A stretch of 30,149 nucleotides of DNA from Beroe ovata (Eukaryota; Ctenophora; Nuda; Beroida; Beroidae). Both the position numbers and the translations under genes were made by a program. The notes under the pieces were generated by a model. The model was not told the DNA's origin. It ran no database searches and was given only the letters and a program-made list of their open reading frames with translations. Below, in pieces: positions 1-10,832 of the stretch (its first letter is position 1; the number at the start of each line of letters is the position of its first letter). Location of the stretch: the NCBI GenBank assembly GCA_946803715.1, contig CAMPET010000249.1, positions 74,470 through 104,618 of the forward strand, in the 5' to 3' direction.

Positions 1-123
1 AGAAGTGTCTCCTGGTAACACTGGTAACAGTTCAGAAGTGTCTCCTGGTAACACTTGAGAAGTGTCTCCTGGTAACAGTGGTAACAGTTGAGAAGTGTCT
101 CCTGGTAGCAGTGGTAACAGTTG
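1..123 (+). repeat. 33-bp minisatellite in dynein intron
   Basis: Four units of AGAAGTGTCTCCTGGTAACA…GGTAACAGTT, three of 33 nt and one of 24 nt, touching the left edge of the window. The array lies in the intron downstream of the exon at 405-590. Confidence 0.85.
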
Positions 124-404
124 AGAAATTGTACTTAGGGTAGTGGGTTAGTCTTGACACTGTTAACAGTAGTATGATACATTAGTGACAACATGGGGTA
201 CTTACAATATTTTTATCAATAAATAGAACAGTGCTATCTGAATTGCTGACAACGACAACAGTGTTAACAAAAGAGTGGTAACAAGGGATATTAACAACAA
301 GGGGTATCAGCAAAGTATAAATTGAAAGGAATCAGGATTATAGCAGTACATGGGGTAGAAGATCCTGTACAGGGTATATTGGGTATCGCGTATGTATGAC
401 TCAC

Positions 405-3400
405 ATCGAAGTCCTTGAGCTGTTGGTAGGTGGTCTCAACAGGTAGGTACGTGTCATCTATTGTGTTCTCCAGGTCACCCAGCTCAGCCAGGAGATCGAG
501 TGTCTCACTCAGACTACTCAAGTTCTCAACTGAGATAGTGAGCCGCTCACGGATTGAGTTACGATACTTGATGATGTCTTCTAGGTCTCGCTGAGGGGCG
601 ATGGAGTGCTAACATCAGTTGTTTAAGATGGCGATATCTTAGAAAGGCAATCTGTATCGGAAACATGGACCAAAACAGCGGGAAAACAGCTTCAGTAATC
701 CCTCTCTATAAAAAATCCATTTCTATGAAATTAAAGATCAACACAGTCTAATCACAAAGTAACCTTGGCTGCAAAATGGAGTTGAGAGGCGTATTTGTAT
801 TTCCATGTTCTGATCATGGCGTGTATTGAGTTTTTGACAGGAGTGGTATTGAGCTGTGTCACTTCGACATTCTTCATACTCTCTATAGCAAGGATCCTGC
901 GTTCCTGCTCCATCAAAACTTCCACCTGAGACGAGGTTACCACTGTGATGTATTGTGATGTATCTGAGCAGATAAACTCCACAGTGTAACCGTGGTAGGG
1001 CTTATTCTGTGAGAAAATCACAGCGATGAGATAGGTACACATTACAGTTGACACATTACCTTCTCAGTACACTCCTCTAGCTCAGTGTAATTCTCCATGA
1101 ACTCCTTGTACTCCCCATGTAGATCGTCTCTCCAATACCGCCTGAAACTCATGAACACCTCGAAGAACTCCGTAATCTCCTCCTTGATACCCAGTGCAGC
1201 ACCCTGTATCGCAGCTATGTCAGCCTGGAGTTGGCTATCTGCCAAGATCCACCCAGACATCATGTCTCTGTCGGCTGGAGTAAGCCAGGTGGCGTGCTCT
1301 ATACTCCCGGTTATGACAGCGAGGGTCTGGTTGAGTGCTTCCTGCATGGTCTCGAGGGAGGGGGAAAGCACGATCTCGGGAACACACAGCTTGATCTCTG
1401 ATTTGAATAGAGGGGCTGTGTCGGAGGAGAGACATGCAGCCAGATTACCCACTGAGATCTTGATTATGTTCATGTAGGACTTGTTAATCCTCTGAGAGAA
1501 GAGGACGTGTTAACATCCCTCATTACAATTATTATCTGTAATATTAAAACAGGGTATGAATGTTAACAATCTCAGAGGATGTATGATAACGCATGTTATT
1601 AACACACCAGATGGAATTCAGCAAGTACAGCCGCAACAAGCTTATCATCTGGAGTTTTCTTCACACAACTAGTTCGGTCAGCAGCGTTAATAGCTGACAT
1701 GACTGCGTTGAACAGTCCTGCTTGGACCTGGGAATTGTTCGATAGGATTTTGTTCGATAATCGTATGTTTATCGTATAATGAAGGAATAACTAGGCAGGG
1801 TATTATACTACCTGTGTGATGAGGTGAGTCAGAACTTTAAACCTCTCCTCGACGACCCCTCTCCTCGACTTGACAAAGTCCTCACAGGTCATGGAGGTGA
1901 CACCACCCTGTCCCTCGTAGAATAGGAGAGTAGGGATGGTGTCAAGGTGCACCTCCACCTCCCTCTCCAATATCTGCTTCACCATGGTGTTAGCGTGAGC
2001 TAACTCCTGCGTGGATAGCTCCATGCGGTGTAGGAATGCGTCAATGTTTACATTGTTCCACGTAAGTGTCACTAGGCCAGGTTTAATCGTGGAGTGGAGG
2101 TTGTGGAGCTGTGAACAGAGGACTGGTTTCACTGCAGGCTGGATGGTGTCAACGACAGCATCCATGTCCTTTACATACTGCTTCAGCCGCTGTACGTAAC
2201 TCTTGATTCTCTGTTCCTGAGTGGTGGTGTCAGGATAAACTGACTCTTCTCTTTTGGTGGTTCCTCGATTCCAATTTCTCCATAGTTGGAGAGAAGCAAC
2301 GTACCTGCTTGAGAACGTCTCTAGCTCCCTCGGGGACGGAACAATTGAGTCGGAGTAGCCACTTTGTCTCCTGAATGAGTTCCAGTATCTTAGGGTCCAT
2401 GTTAACGTGGAGCTTGCCGGTAGCATCGTGGACTAGTAGGGTCGCCTTCAAAGCAGATCTAATGGGCTCCACTGTGGTCGTCCAGTTGGTCAACCACAAC
2501 GTCTCAAACTTGTGGAATGTGGTCGCCAACTTGTTGTACAGCTTGATGATACGGGTCGAGTCCTGATTGTGAAGATTTTGTTCCATCACACTACACAGTA
2601 CACACTCATAACCTAGATTCATGGCCGTGACTGAGATAGCCTATTATAGGCTGTGTGCTATAGACTCTATACTGTATTATAGACTCTATAATACAGTTTA
2701 TATACAGAGTCTATAATAATACTCCACAGTAGGTATAGTAGACATGTAACAGTTTTGAGACTAACCCTGTTACTCATGAGGAGTTTATTCTCACGGAACA
2801 CTTTCATAGGTTCCTCTATCTGCTGCACTAACTGTCGGATCCATAGCAAAGCACTGGCCACTGTGGGCGCATTGTGTGATATGGGGGGACTGCCTTTGTT
2901 CTCTTCATACAAATCCTTGATCCGCTCCAAGTCATCCTCGAAATTGAGGAAAAGGTCCGCCTGGAGGTCTTGTAGTGCTTGTTTGAGAGTCCCCTTGCCC
3001 AGGAATGACTTAAGTACACCAAACCTGTGTGGTTATAACATGATGGGGTGTACTACGGCATGGATATTGGAGAATATCCAACTATTTACAGTGTCTGAGC
3101 ACATGCTCACCGCTTAGTGACGGCCAATCCATTCCTTGATGATACACTCTCCCCGATAACAGACTTTACATAGAGACAGAGAGTGCTCTCCAGTCTGCTC
3201 ATGGAGTGGACGAAGGACCGGTATGTGTCGGGGAACTTGTCCTTGTGGACCCCCTCAGTGGACAGGATAACGTCCAGTGAGCTGCACTCTGACATCAGAC
3301 TGGTGTAGGAGGTGTGTATCAGATTCTTGATGTACGTTGAGATGTGAACCCCTGTGCGTGAGATGACTGTCACTATGAGAGAGGGGGGAAGCAATCCTAG

Positions 3401-5066
3401 CACTTGACCCTATCATAAGGTGCCTGTGTCATAGAACGTGGACAAAAGAAAGCTTTATAAACATCTACTGCTGTCCACTGTTTCATGGCACACCCTATAT
3501 GAGTACCCCCCCTGCATACCCTCATCTAGGGAGTCCTCCTCCACCTCAGACATGGAGCCCATTGTAAGAGTGTTTATCTCTTCAGAGAACGTGGAGGTGG
3601 AGTCCACAACCCCCTCCGCATTGTCAAGTTGTTGTTCTGAACTCTCACTCTCAAGTTGCTGTGATGTCTCTTCTGCGATAGTATTATGACTCATTATGAT
3701 ACTCAAACTTGTTATTGAAGTTGCTATCTGGCAAGTTTTTCACACTAGAAATTCGCGTCACGTGACTCTTATTATACACAAATCATGGCATGCATTGCGT
3801 TACCAAGACGTATCTCTGATTACATAATCTCCGTCGATTCATGGAATTAAAAGCACGTCTTGATGCTTAGAAATTGCATCAGATTGTTCCTGGCCCATTT
3901 CCGATATGTGCTTAGCTGTCTCATCGTCTGTTTTCATTTAATATTGAGTCCTTTATTCGTTGCATGAAATTCAGTGGCAGTCGATGGGATATTTCAGACG
4001 TCATGGTTTTCACGCAGGCGATTATGTTATAGCGATCAGGGGTCAGGGTATTCACAAAGCTGGCAGTGAAATGCAGTGGATCGTAGTATATGATGGTCAC
4101 ATGGTCACATAGTCATATAGTCACATGGTCACATACCCTCCTCAGTGAAGCGATTGTCGTTAGACTCCGCGATACTGGATTCATCTGGCGTATCAGGTGT
4201 GTTGAAATGGTGTCGCATGATCAGAGGGGAAACGCCGCACTTCCCTATGTCTGCGACACTCTCCGCTAGATCCTCCAATTGCGTGAGAGTTGTGATCACC
4301 TGGTCACACACGCGTGATGTCAGAGTCACGCGCTTGATGTCATGGTAACACACGCGTGATGAGTCACAGGGCACACACACACCATGTGACATAATCAAAC
4401 CTCTATGAGTTCTCTTGCTCTATCACAGAGCTTGTCAAGACTGCCCAGGATAGCTTGCTCGTCAGTGATGGGTATCCCAAAGTTTTGTGCGTTGAAGTGG
4501 AGGAGAGAGTTCTGGCTTGTTGCCAACTTCCGATCAGCTGGTTTTACTATTTATAGTTAGTAAATTAATTGGTTCCGAGTATTGGAAAGTTTAAATGAAG
4601 TATGCTACCTATTAACTGATTCATGAGACGGATGATTGAGAAATGAAAGATTTTGTAATGACGTTGATAAAAAATAATGGACCTGGATTGATCATGGACT
4701 CTTTCAGATATCGCCATCTATCACTTGTCGATTTGTGAGCTGGTGAAATTATGACTGGAGAGTGCAGGTGAGTGTTGTAAGGCGAGGGAAGTGTTGTGTG
4801 TGTNCTGCTGGTGAGGTCAGTGACTTCTCGGAAAATGAGGCCACAATTCCACTTCCACTTGTGTGATTTGATTATCACGTGATACACTGTCACCACCATC
4901 ATATACCATGATAGCACACTGTCAAACCATGACAACACCGACACAGCACCTAAACTGTTACCATGACAACATGCTGTGCTATGACAACACATACAACCGG
5001 TGTTAGAACATGTGACTTGTTATCTGGAAACGCTAAGACTAGCTGTTTGTGTGCGTGTGTGTCTGT

Positions 5067-5105
<39 letters not shown>

Positions 5106-8100
5106 AACTATAACAGTCATTTACTCACGGCGTTTATCGTTCCCATCTCTGCTGTCAGTACCATCAGACCTAGCTACGGAGGAAGCGCCTCTCCTTGACC
5201 CTGACACGGTCGTCTTGTTTGTAGCACCCAACATGTCTCTCAGACTTCGCAGTGACTCCTGTGAATCGGTAACATTCGGGATTGGGGAACCTCAATCATA
5301 ATGTAGTTGAAATGCAGGTACCTAATCATCTATCCTGTTTAACAAATAAAAGCATAGGTAAATAGTTAACAGAAGAATGCTTGATAAAGCCCCTTGGTCA
5401 ACTTGGTTCAACTTGAACAGCCGCAATAATTAACAACACGTACGCCACCGAAACAGGTTTCACTTCTTAGGAAACCTGTTCAACTGCAAACGTCTTATCT
5501 CACCAAAGAATTAGCATTTGCCTCATTATTCACAATCCAGAATACTCTGATAAGCCATGTCTTTCTGGCCAAGGGCCGGCTAAGCAATGCACACAGTGTC
5601 ACGTGATAACATGGAGAGGAGCAATGGCCCGGCGGTGGAGCGAGTTGATAATCCAATAACTGTAGACAAGCCGACTTGCTAACAGAATCTGAGTTGCTGC
5701 TGACGCAGTTGAGGCACAGTAAGTATCATAACCGGTTTCTACCAATGATAACAAGTAGAAGTCATGCCTGTGGAGACACTAGAGATCCATAATTCAAAAC
5801 TTTGAGACACTCTTTCCATCCTCTTGTAAATTTTCATTCGAAATTCGTAGCACGAAAAGTTACGAAGCTCTACCGAACAGTTACTATTTCACTAATGTCA
5901 ATATTTTCCTACTTAGATCAATTCTACATTAGAATGGGAAGCACGGACAATAAGGACATTATCATGGCAGAAGTGACAGATGCTATAGGCAAGGAGAAAC
6001 TGACAGTTGAAGAGATAATCGACAGGATGCTCACTAAATTAAACTTCAAATTGGTCCTGGTTGGAATGTTCTCTGCCGTTACCTGCTTTGCTTGGGTTCT
6101 CAACGTTATGTCAGCATCCTTTGCAGGTATACCTCTTCTCCGATACCTCTTATCAAAACCAATCTCCAATATTCTGAAATACCTAACTCAAGAATACGAC
6201 GCTATTCTTGATCAATGACCTTATCTCGACTTTATTTCAGGTGACATCAGATACAATGAATGGGAATGTGTAAGTGAAAAATGCCGTGCCTTACAGCACA
6301 TTACTGGAGATGATGCACTGTTCTACACACAGCAAGGACTCTGTAATAGTGACCTTGAAGAGGGACTGGATTTCAACTGGACAGTTTCTAAAAACACGTT
6401 TTCAATTGAATGGGGATTGTACTGCAGCAGAGAAGCTGATAGTACAATGATCACTAGCATCTTCCTAGGAGGAAATTTTATTGGGATGGTCGCCTCATCT
6501 GCAATCTATGACCAAATTGGACGCAAAAATGGCGCAGTCATAGGTGGAGTAATCGAATTGGTATCTTCAGCTGCATCAGCTTTTGCTCCTAGTTTTGAGG
6601 TTATGTTAGTAACTCGACTCGTGGCTGGATTTGGCTCATTCATCCACTACATGGGGTATATTTGCTGGCTCATGGAGTTCTCTTCGGGACCTCTGAGAAA
6701 CGTCATTTCACTGTTCCTGTTCTTGGCCTGGTCTTTCGGCTATTACATTCTCATCGGTATATCATATGCTGTTGATGAATGGCGACATATCTATTACTGC
6801 ATCACTGGAATTTGTACCATCTTTTTGGTGCCTCTGCTTTTTATCCCAGAATCACCAAGATTCCATCTCGTGAAAGGGAAAGATGGAGAAGCCAGGAAAA
6901 CTCTAAACTTGCTCGCCAAGATCTCCAAAAGCAAAATGTCAATGGACGACATAGATCTAGTTTATAAGATAAGGAATCAGAAATTTTTGGAGCAAATTTC
7001 AGACTTTAAACATTACCCAACTATGTTAAAAGAAACTTTGATCACCATGATTACTTGGTTTTTGATATCTCTTGTGATGCACGGCTATTACTTTGGTTGG
7101 GGGAAACTGTCCAACAACATATACATAGCTTATGGAGCAGCAGCAACCACTGAGATGATTCTATTCCTGTCAACAGTCCCCATAGTTGACCTTCTGGGAC
7201 GCAAAAGAGCAACAATCTGCTTCCTATTGATCACAATTGTCTGCAACTTCATAGCTATGATTCACTATAAATTTCACGAAAATTGGTCAGTGGAACTATT
7301 GGGCAGTTTAGTGGGAAGTATGGCGATCACAGGATCATTCAACGTAATGTATCTCATGACCATGGAGAGGGCCCCAACAACACACAGTGGAATGATTCTG
7401 AGCTTGGGGGGTGGAATGGCGCGGACTGGTGGCATACTTTCACCACCGATAAACCTCCTCTATGGCATTACCTCCAGAAGAGTACCTCTTGCCCTCTATG
7501 CTGGACTTGCATTCATTTCCCTGGTCGGGGTGGCCATGTTGCCAGATACAACTGGGCAACCAATTCCAGAAACACCGAAAGAGTTCATGAGAGCGAGAAG
7601 TAATAAAGTTGGTGTGGAGGGTGGACTAGATACCAATAAGGGTAGGCAAACAATTGTGCATGCAAATCCAATTGTTACAGAGTTAGCACCCATTTGATTA
7701 CTTTTGAGCTTATGCAAAGCATACTATTTTACATTAAAATCTATACAGACAATTTATGACCTCGGTTCACCCATTTGACAGCCAAATGTGTGAATGAAAT
7801 ATATTCTCACTCGAGTGTTCTATAACCAATAACATATACTTAATACTTATTTTCCCACCGACCTTGTAGTATTTGTGTAGTGCTAGACACTCTGACAGGG
7901 CTGTGTGGAGATGTTTCAGTGACTCCCTGTCTGCCATCTTGTGAGGCATGCCCCACACTTCATAGGCATCATATCCACCACGTGCAAAGAGATTGGCTTT
8001 GCAGAGGGTAACCAATTGGTTCGAAACTTTGCTCATTATGATGCCTAAGAATCCAGTCCTGGAGTAGTGTCGGGACGCTGCTTCAGCCTATCATGGAGGT

Positions 8101-9723
8101 CATGAAGCTTGTGTCAGAAATCAAATTGTTGGAAAACGGAAGAGTTATTATGCGATGGTCAATGGTATGTTGATTGGGGGCGTTGTGTCTACCTGTTTGA
8201 ATCCCATCATAAGATGATGGAGAGAGGTGTTCATCACTTCTGAGATTCTGTTCTCCTCACAAAGTGGTTCGATGTGTCTTTTCAAGCCTTCCAAATATTT
8301 GAACTTATCCTTTGCCTCATTAGCTGTATCAGTGATTATGATGTCTACTGATCTCCATTTCTTGAGGTGTTTACTCTTGTTTGCTATCAGCGTTGTGATA
8401 ACAGCCTTGCTCTCCTTCGTCTTTAGTTGTTCAATGATTGATGTGAGAAGCAGATGACGCCTCTTCCATCGATGTATCTCCACCATTGGCCCAGTGCAAC
8501 TCTCCATCATGTGTGACCGGCTGAAAGCATGTAAACTTCAAACTAAAAAACTCTCTTTGTTTTATTTATGTGAATTCCCTGAGTGTCAAATGTAGAGTCA
8601 GCAAGAGTTGAAATCTAGAATAATATCACTCACCTGTCTTCAAAGGCATCAGTCAAGACGCTCTCAATAGTTGCACTCCAGCTGAGTATGAGTCGTTCAC
8701 ATTCTGCAAGATATGCAGGGGTTGCAGTCTCCAGACGTCTTGTTATCGTGTCCTCACACTCTGGAGCTTCCTCTAGCACTATTTTCCCCGAGGGTGTTGG
8801 TGACTCTACCATGCTGTGTACACACTTGTCAACGCATGACAGAAGCTGCTGTACCTATAGAGAAAACGTTGCGTCACTTAACACATTCCTTACTACAACA
8901 AAGATGCTGCCATGCTGAATAATCTCAAGTTGAAATTCTCAACCAAGATTGACCTGATCAGACGAGCAGTCACCCCAATCTCTCTTTGATTTCAGCACAG
9001 GTGCAACGACTTCAGAAAGAAAAGTTGTAAATGACTGTATAGCTGAGTCCTTAACAACACCAGCAAACACACTGAAATTCAACAGCATAGCAAAATCTCA
9101 TACAGCTGAAGAAGAGAGGTAGGCAATAGCAAAAGCTATAAAAAAGTGAGCAGCTGAGAATTAAGTAGGGGCGGGGTTATGGCAAACTTTGGCAATGACT
9201 TTTTTGGCAAAGCCCAAAAAAGTGGGAATTCTTTGCCAAACTTTGTCAAACTTTGCCTTACCCCCCCTAAGTATTATTGACTGAATTTGGCATACTTGTT
9301 TGGAATTGTCTCCACTTCTAATCTGGTATCATTACACAGTCTAAAGAAGTAAAGAAGGATGTGCCCCTCTAGTTTCACTTTATCAGGAAGCGATGAATAG
9401 ATGGTCAGTGTACGATTTGAGAGGGTCAACTTGTCCACTACACTGCTGTATACGAACAGCCTATTGGTTCCACCTTCATCTGCGATATTGCAAAATAGAA
9501 AGTTCACATATTCCAACTTTTGCTAGAGTTTGGAAGAAGAAACTAGCTGGGATATAAAAAGTTGCTGTAATAAGATAGGTACCTACTTACTTATAAATAG
9601 GTTAATCGCCTCTACTGTTTCATCAGCACTTATAAAGTCCTCTAAAAGAGTTGGGCTGTCGTAAGTACCAATCTGGAACACATCTTGAATTCGGTTGGCA
9701 AACCACCATAAGCGGTCGTCCAT
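405..9723 (-). CDS. Axonemal dynein heavy chain, N-terminal tail (18 exons, 3' end outside window)
   Basis: Encodes the tail of a ciliary dynein heavy chain, the part that binds intermediate chains and docks the motor on axonemal doublets. Exons in transcript order: 9723-9591, 9479-9296, 9071-8954, 8854-8634, 8520-8193, 8087-7863, 5258-5129, 4537-4401, 4299-4137, 3672-3520, 3396-3111, 3024-2766, 2562-2305, 2216-1812, 1727-1608, 1491-1060, 1006-764, 590-405. All have GT/AG borders and compatible phases, giving exactly 1327 codons without a stop. Family hallmarks: NEAKDKFKYL near residue 285, KVSNQLVTLCK near 350, a SPPISHNAP block near 735, and PGLVTLTWNNVNIDAF near 910. The start MDDRLWWFANRI fits dynein N termini. 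The motor (about 3000 further residues) lies off the left edge. Resemblance is to the DNAH5/DNAH8 outer-arm class, but the subtype is not secure. Single exon borders could be wrong. Confidence 0.9.
1608..1727 (-). CDS. Dynein heavy chain exon 15 (120 nt, phase 0 on both sides)
   Basis: Forty codons between acceptor TTCCCAG and donor GTGTGT, encoding an Ala/Leu-rich helix starting VQAGLFNAVMSAINAADR. Too short for most ORF scans. Both borders are phase 0, as are the neighbours, so inclusion or skipping both keep the frame. Confidence 0.6.
2640..2725. repeat. AT-rich short palindromes in dynein intron
   Basis: Repeated TATAGACTCTATA/TATTATAGACTCTATAATA strings, each self-complementary, able to form small hairpins. 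Inside the 2563-2765 intron. Confidence 0.5.
3520..3672 (-). CDS. Dynein heavy chain exon 10, acidic linker, possibly cassette
   Basis: This 153-nt exon encodes a Glu/Ser-rich, low-complexity segment (…EETSQQLESESSEQQ…). It begins after TATCGCAG and ends before GTATGC. Its start and end phases are identical, so skipping it leaves the frame open: the preceding exon (4299-4137) also joins directly to 3396-3111. It resembles a disordered insert rather than a conserved helix. Confidence 0.6.
4086..4135 (+). repeat. Short tandem repeat GGTCACAT
   Basis: About five units of GGTCACATA/AGTCATATA directly beside the donor of the dynein exon 4137-4299. Confidence 0.6.
4401..4537 (-). CDS. Dynein heavy chain exon 8
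   Basis: Encodes the block with LDKLCDRARELIE, matching the Cys-Arg helix conserved in dynein tails. The acceptor at 4538-4540 was chosen because a perfect branch-point string TACTAAC lies about 20 nt before it and because the two-base start completes the one base left by exon 7. The inner alternative acceptor (exon from 4511) breaks that phase. Confidence 0.75.
5046..5105 (+). repeat. (GT)n microsatellite
   Basis: A nearly pure GT run with a few CT/GC interruptions, in the dynein intron between exons 5129-5258 and 4401-4537; on the transcribed strand it is (CA)n. Confidence 0.9.
5129..5258 (-). CDS. Dynein heavy chain exon 7, after the transporter-bearing intron
   Basis: Lies between acceptor CACAG and donor GTGAGT and starts with ESLRSLRDML. 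Joined to the end of the previous exon (ALHKYYK) it gives the conserved block in which a tyrosine-rich helix is followed by a charged helix. It ends with a Ser/Arg/Gly-rich stretch (about residues 415-447) that looks like a flexible linker. An ATG at 5234 could mislead gene finders into a false start here. Confidence 0.75.
5934..7697 (+). CDS. SLC22-like organic ion transporter (MFS), nested in dynein intron
   Basis: Two exons, 5934-6126 and 6241-7697, join in phase through a 114-nt GT-AG intron ending TTTATTTCAG; 549 residues, normal for SLC22. Visible features: a first membrane segment (KLVLVGMFSAVTCFAWVL), a large extracellular loop with several Cys and the family pattern W-G-LYC before segment 2, the MFS loop motif DQIGRKNG, PESPRFHLVKGK after segment 6, a second LGRKRATIC loop, and LPDTTGQPIPETPKEF at the C terminus. 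The start at 5934 has a good context (A at -3, G at +4); ATG 5895 would add 13 residues. An ATTAAA polyadenylation-type signal lies at 7733-7738. The family moves organic cations, anions or zwitterions across the plasma membrane; the substrate cannot be told. The whole gene lies inside the 5259-7862 dynein intron, antisense to it. Confidence 0.9.
7733..7738 (+). terminator. Polyadenylation-type signal of the nested transporter
   Basis: ATTAAA, the commonest variant of the poly(A) signal, 36 nt after the transporter stop codon and still inside the dynein intron, so the nested transcript can end before reaching the dynein exon at 7863. Confidence 0.4.
9163..9275. repeat. Small imperfect foldback in dynein intron
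   Basis: GGCAAACTTTGGCAA and TTTGCCAAACTTTG arms, with G-run ends (AAGTAGGGGCGGGG) matched by a C-run end (CCCCCCCTAAGTATT). It lies 20 bp from the donor side of exon 9296-9479. Confidence 0.45.
9591..9723 (-). CDS. Dynein heavy chain, first coding exon
   Basis: Starts at ATG 9723-9721 (MDDRLWW...) and ends with one base before the consensus donor GTAAGT at 9590-9585. The next exon (9479-9296) begins with two bases, so the joined text reads AINLFI-N-EGGTNRLF, the usual dynein N-terminal layout. No in-frame extension was followed further upstream, so an additional 5' untranslated exon is possible. Confidence 0.8.
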
Positions 9724-10244
9724 AGATATGTGGAAAGGTTGCTTTCACTGCCTATTAATTGCAAATAGGTAGGTATGATATTGTCATAATGTCAGAACTG
9801 GCGGAAAGGATGAATTATAACAGTTCGTCGTGTATGTATAAGCTATATATTATAAATAAACGAACTACTGTTGAATAAAGGCAGGAAAACGAATACCAAA
9901 TCATTCTAAATTGTATTTATCACAAGATATTTATTATTATTGCTTATCATGATTAAAATTGCGCAACAAAAAACTTTCGAAATTATAAAGTCATTGGTAG
10001 GTACCTTATTGTTACTAGCAGGACCCGCGGCCTCCGGCCTCTGTTATCCTATAGGGCNAACAAAATGGTAAAAACAAATTACGTTATCTCAAAAATAAGT
10101 TGGGGTCTACCTAAAACCAAGTAAAATGAAAAGTATAGAAGTGCAAAGATGGCTTCACATCAAAACAAATTAGCTTTGTGGAGGGTGCAGATTCAGCACC
10201 CTTCAAAGAGCCAATTTGTGGAGCACTGCTTAATGCATCCGTCA
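9724..10244. other. Intergenic, upstream of dynein start
   Basis: AT-rich, with one ambiguous base near 10058 and a short GC-rich patch (near 10021-10040). Holds the presumed dynein promoter, but no TATA box or other clear site is visible. No gene seen. Confidence 0.5.
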
Positions 10245-10768
10245 TATACCATAGGTGGCTGCCGGACAACTGCGCACATTGGAGGTCAGCGATTGACAGG
10301 GTAGCGTGGGAAAATTTGAGGTCAACCCAATGACGGATTAGGAACGACAACTGCGCACATTCAGTGATAAAATCCATGCGACAGTATCTCTAACCCTGAA
10401 CCCAACAGACAACTCCTTCCCTAACCGTAGCCAGCTAATCCTGACCCCGACCCTTACCCTGACTCTAACCTAACATTGACCCTAACCCTGACCCTAACAC
10501 AGATACTGGTCCTTACCCTAACCCTGACCCTAACACTGACACTGGTCCTTACCCTAACCCTTACTCCAACCCTGACCCTAACCATAGCCTATGAGTATGT
10601 GCGCAGTTGTCGTTTGGTATAGACTTCAGCTTGATTGTGGCGCAATGTGCGCAGTTGTCGTTTCAAGAATCAGAGGTACCTAATTAGCCCGAAACATTGA
10701 CAGGGCACCCTGTTAGACCGTGGGAAAAAATTTTCTGTGCGCAGTTGTCGGCAGGCCACCATAGGTAT
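10245..10768. mobile_element. Foldback element with degenerate telomere-like core
   Basis: The outer arms (10245-10278 and about 10733-10768) are reverse complements built on ATAGGTGGC…ACAACTGCGCACA. An inner pair repeats the same motif (ACGACAACTGCGCACATT near 10342, AATGTGCGCAGTTGTCGT near 10643, plus a third inverted copy near 10598). Between them lies the CCCTAA/CCCTGA array. The right arm begins 65 bp from the 3' end of LRRC34 copy A. Confidence 0.6.
10454..10593 (+). repeat. Interstitial telomere-like repeats (CCCTAA/CCCTGA)
   Basis: Runs of CCCTAA mixed with CCCTGA, CCTTAC and ACACTG. A longer block starting CTGGTCCTTACCCTAACC occurs twice in a row. Similar to the complement of TTAGGG, the metazoan telomere unit, but heavily degenerate. 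Confidence 0.7.
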
Positions 10769-10832
10769 CACGAATTTGGACCTACCATTAATCTTTATCA
10801 ACCTCTTAGAGCACCGATTCATCAATCCTTGG

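Noticed and set aside
3520-3694. Exon 10 of the dynein gene as an alternative first exon starting at ATG 3694
   Set aside because: An acceptor inside it (TATCGCAG at 3680-3673) joins the upstream exon in phase, so an internal exon explains it better; an alternative promoter is not excluded.
4621-4992. 123-codon minus-strand open frame with many His/Cys and HSP-like TTT/CAT strings
   Set aside because: It lies in the dynein intron between exons 5129-5258 and 4401-4537, has low-complexity composition (repeated ATGACAAC), spans an ambiguous base and shows no domain.
5129-5234. ATG at 5234 as the start of a separate dynein gene
   Set aside because: The exons at 7863-9723 supply the missing N-terminal tail segments in order, and their phase continues exactly into 5258, so one gene is simpler.
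8010-8025. GGTTCGAAAC as a tRNA B-box
   Set aside because: No A-box or cloverleaf around it, and it lies within a dynein coding exon.
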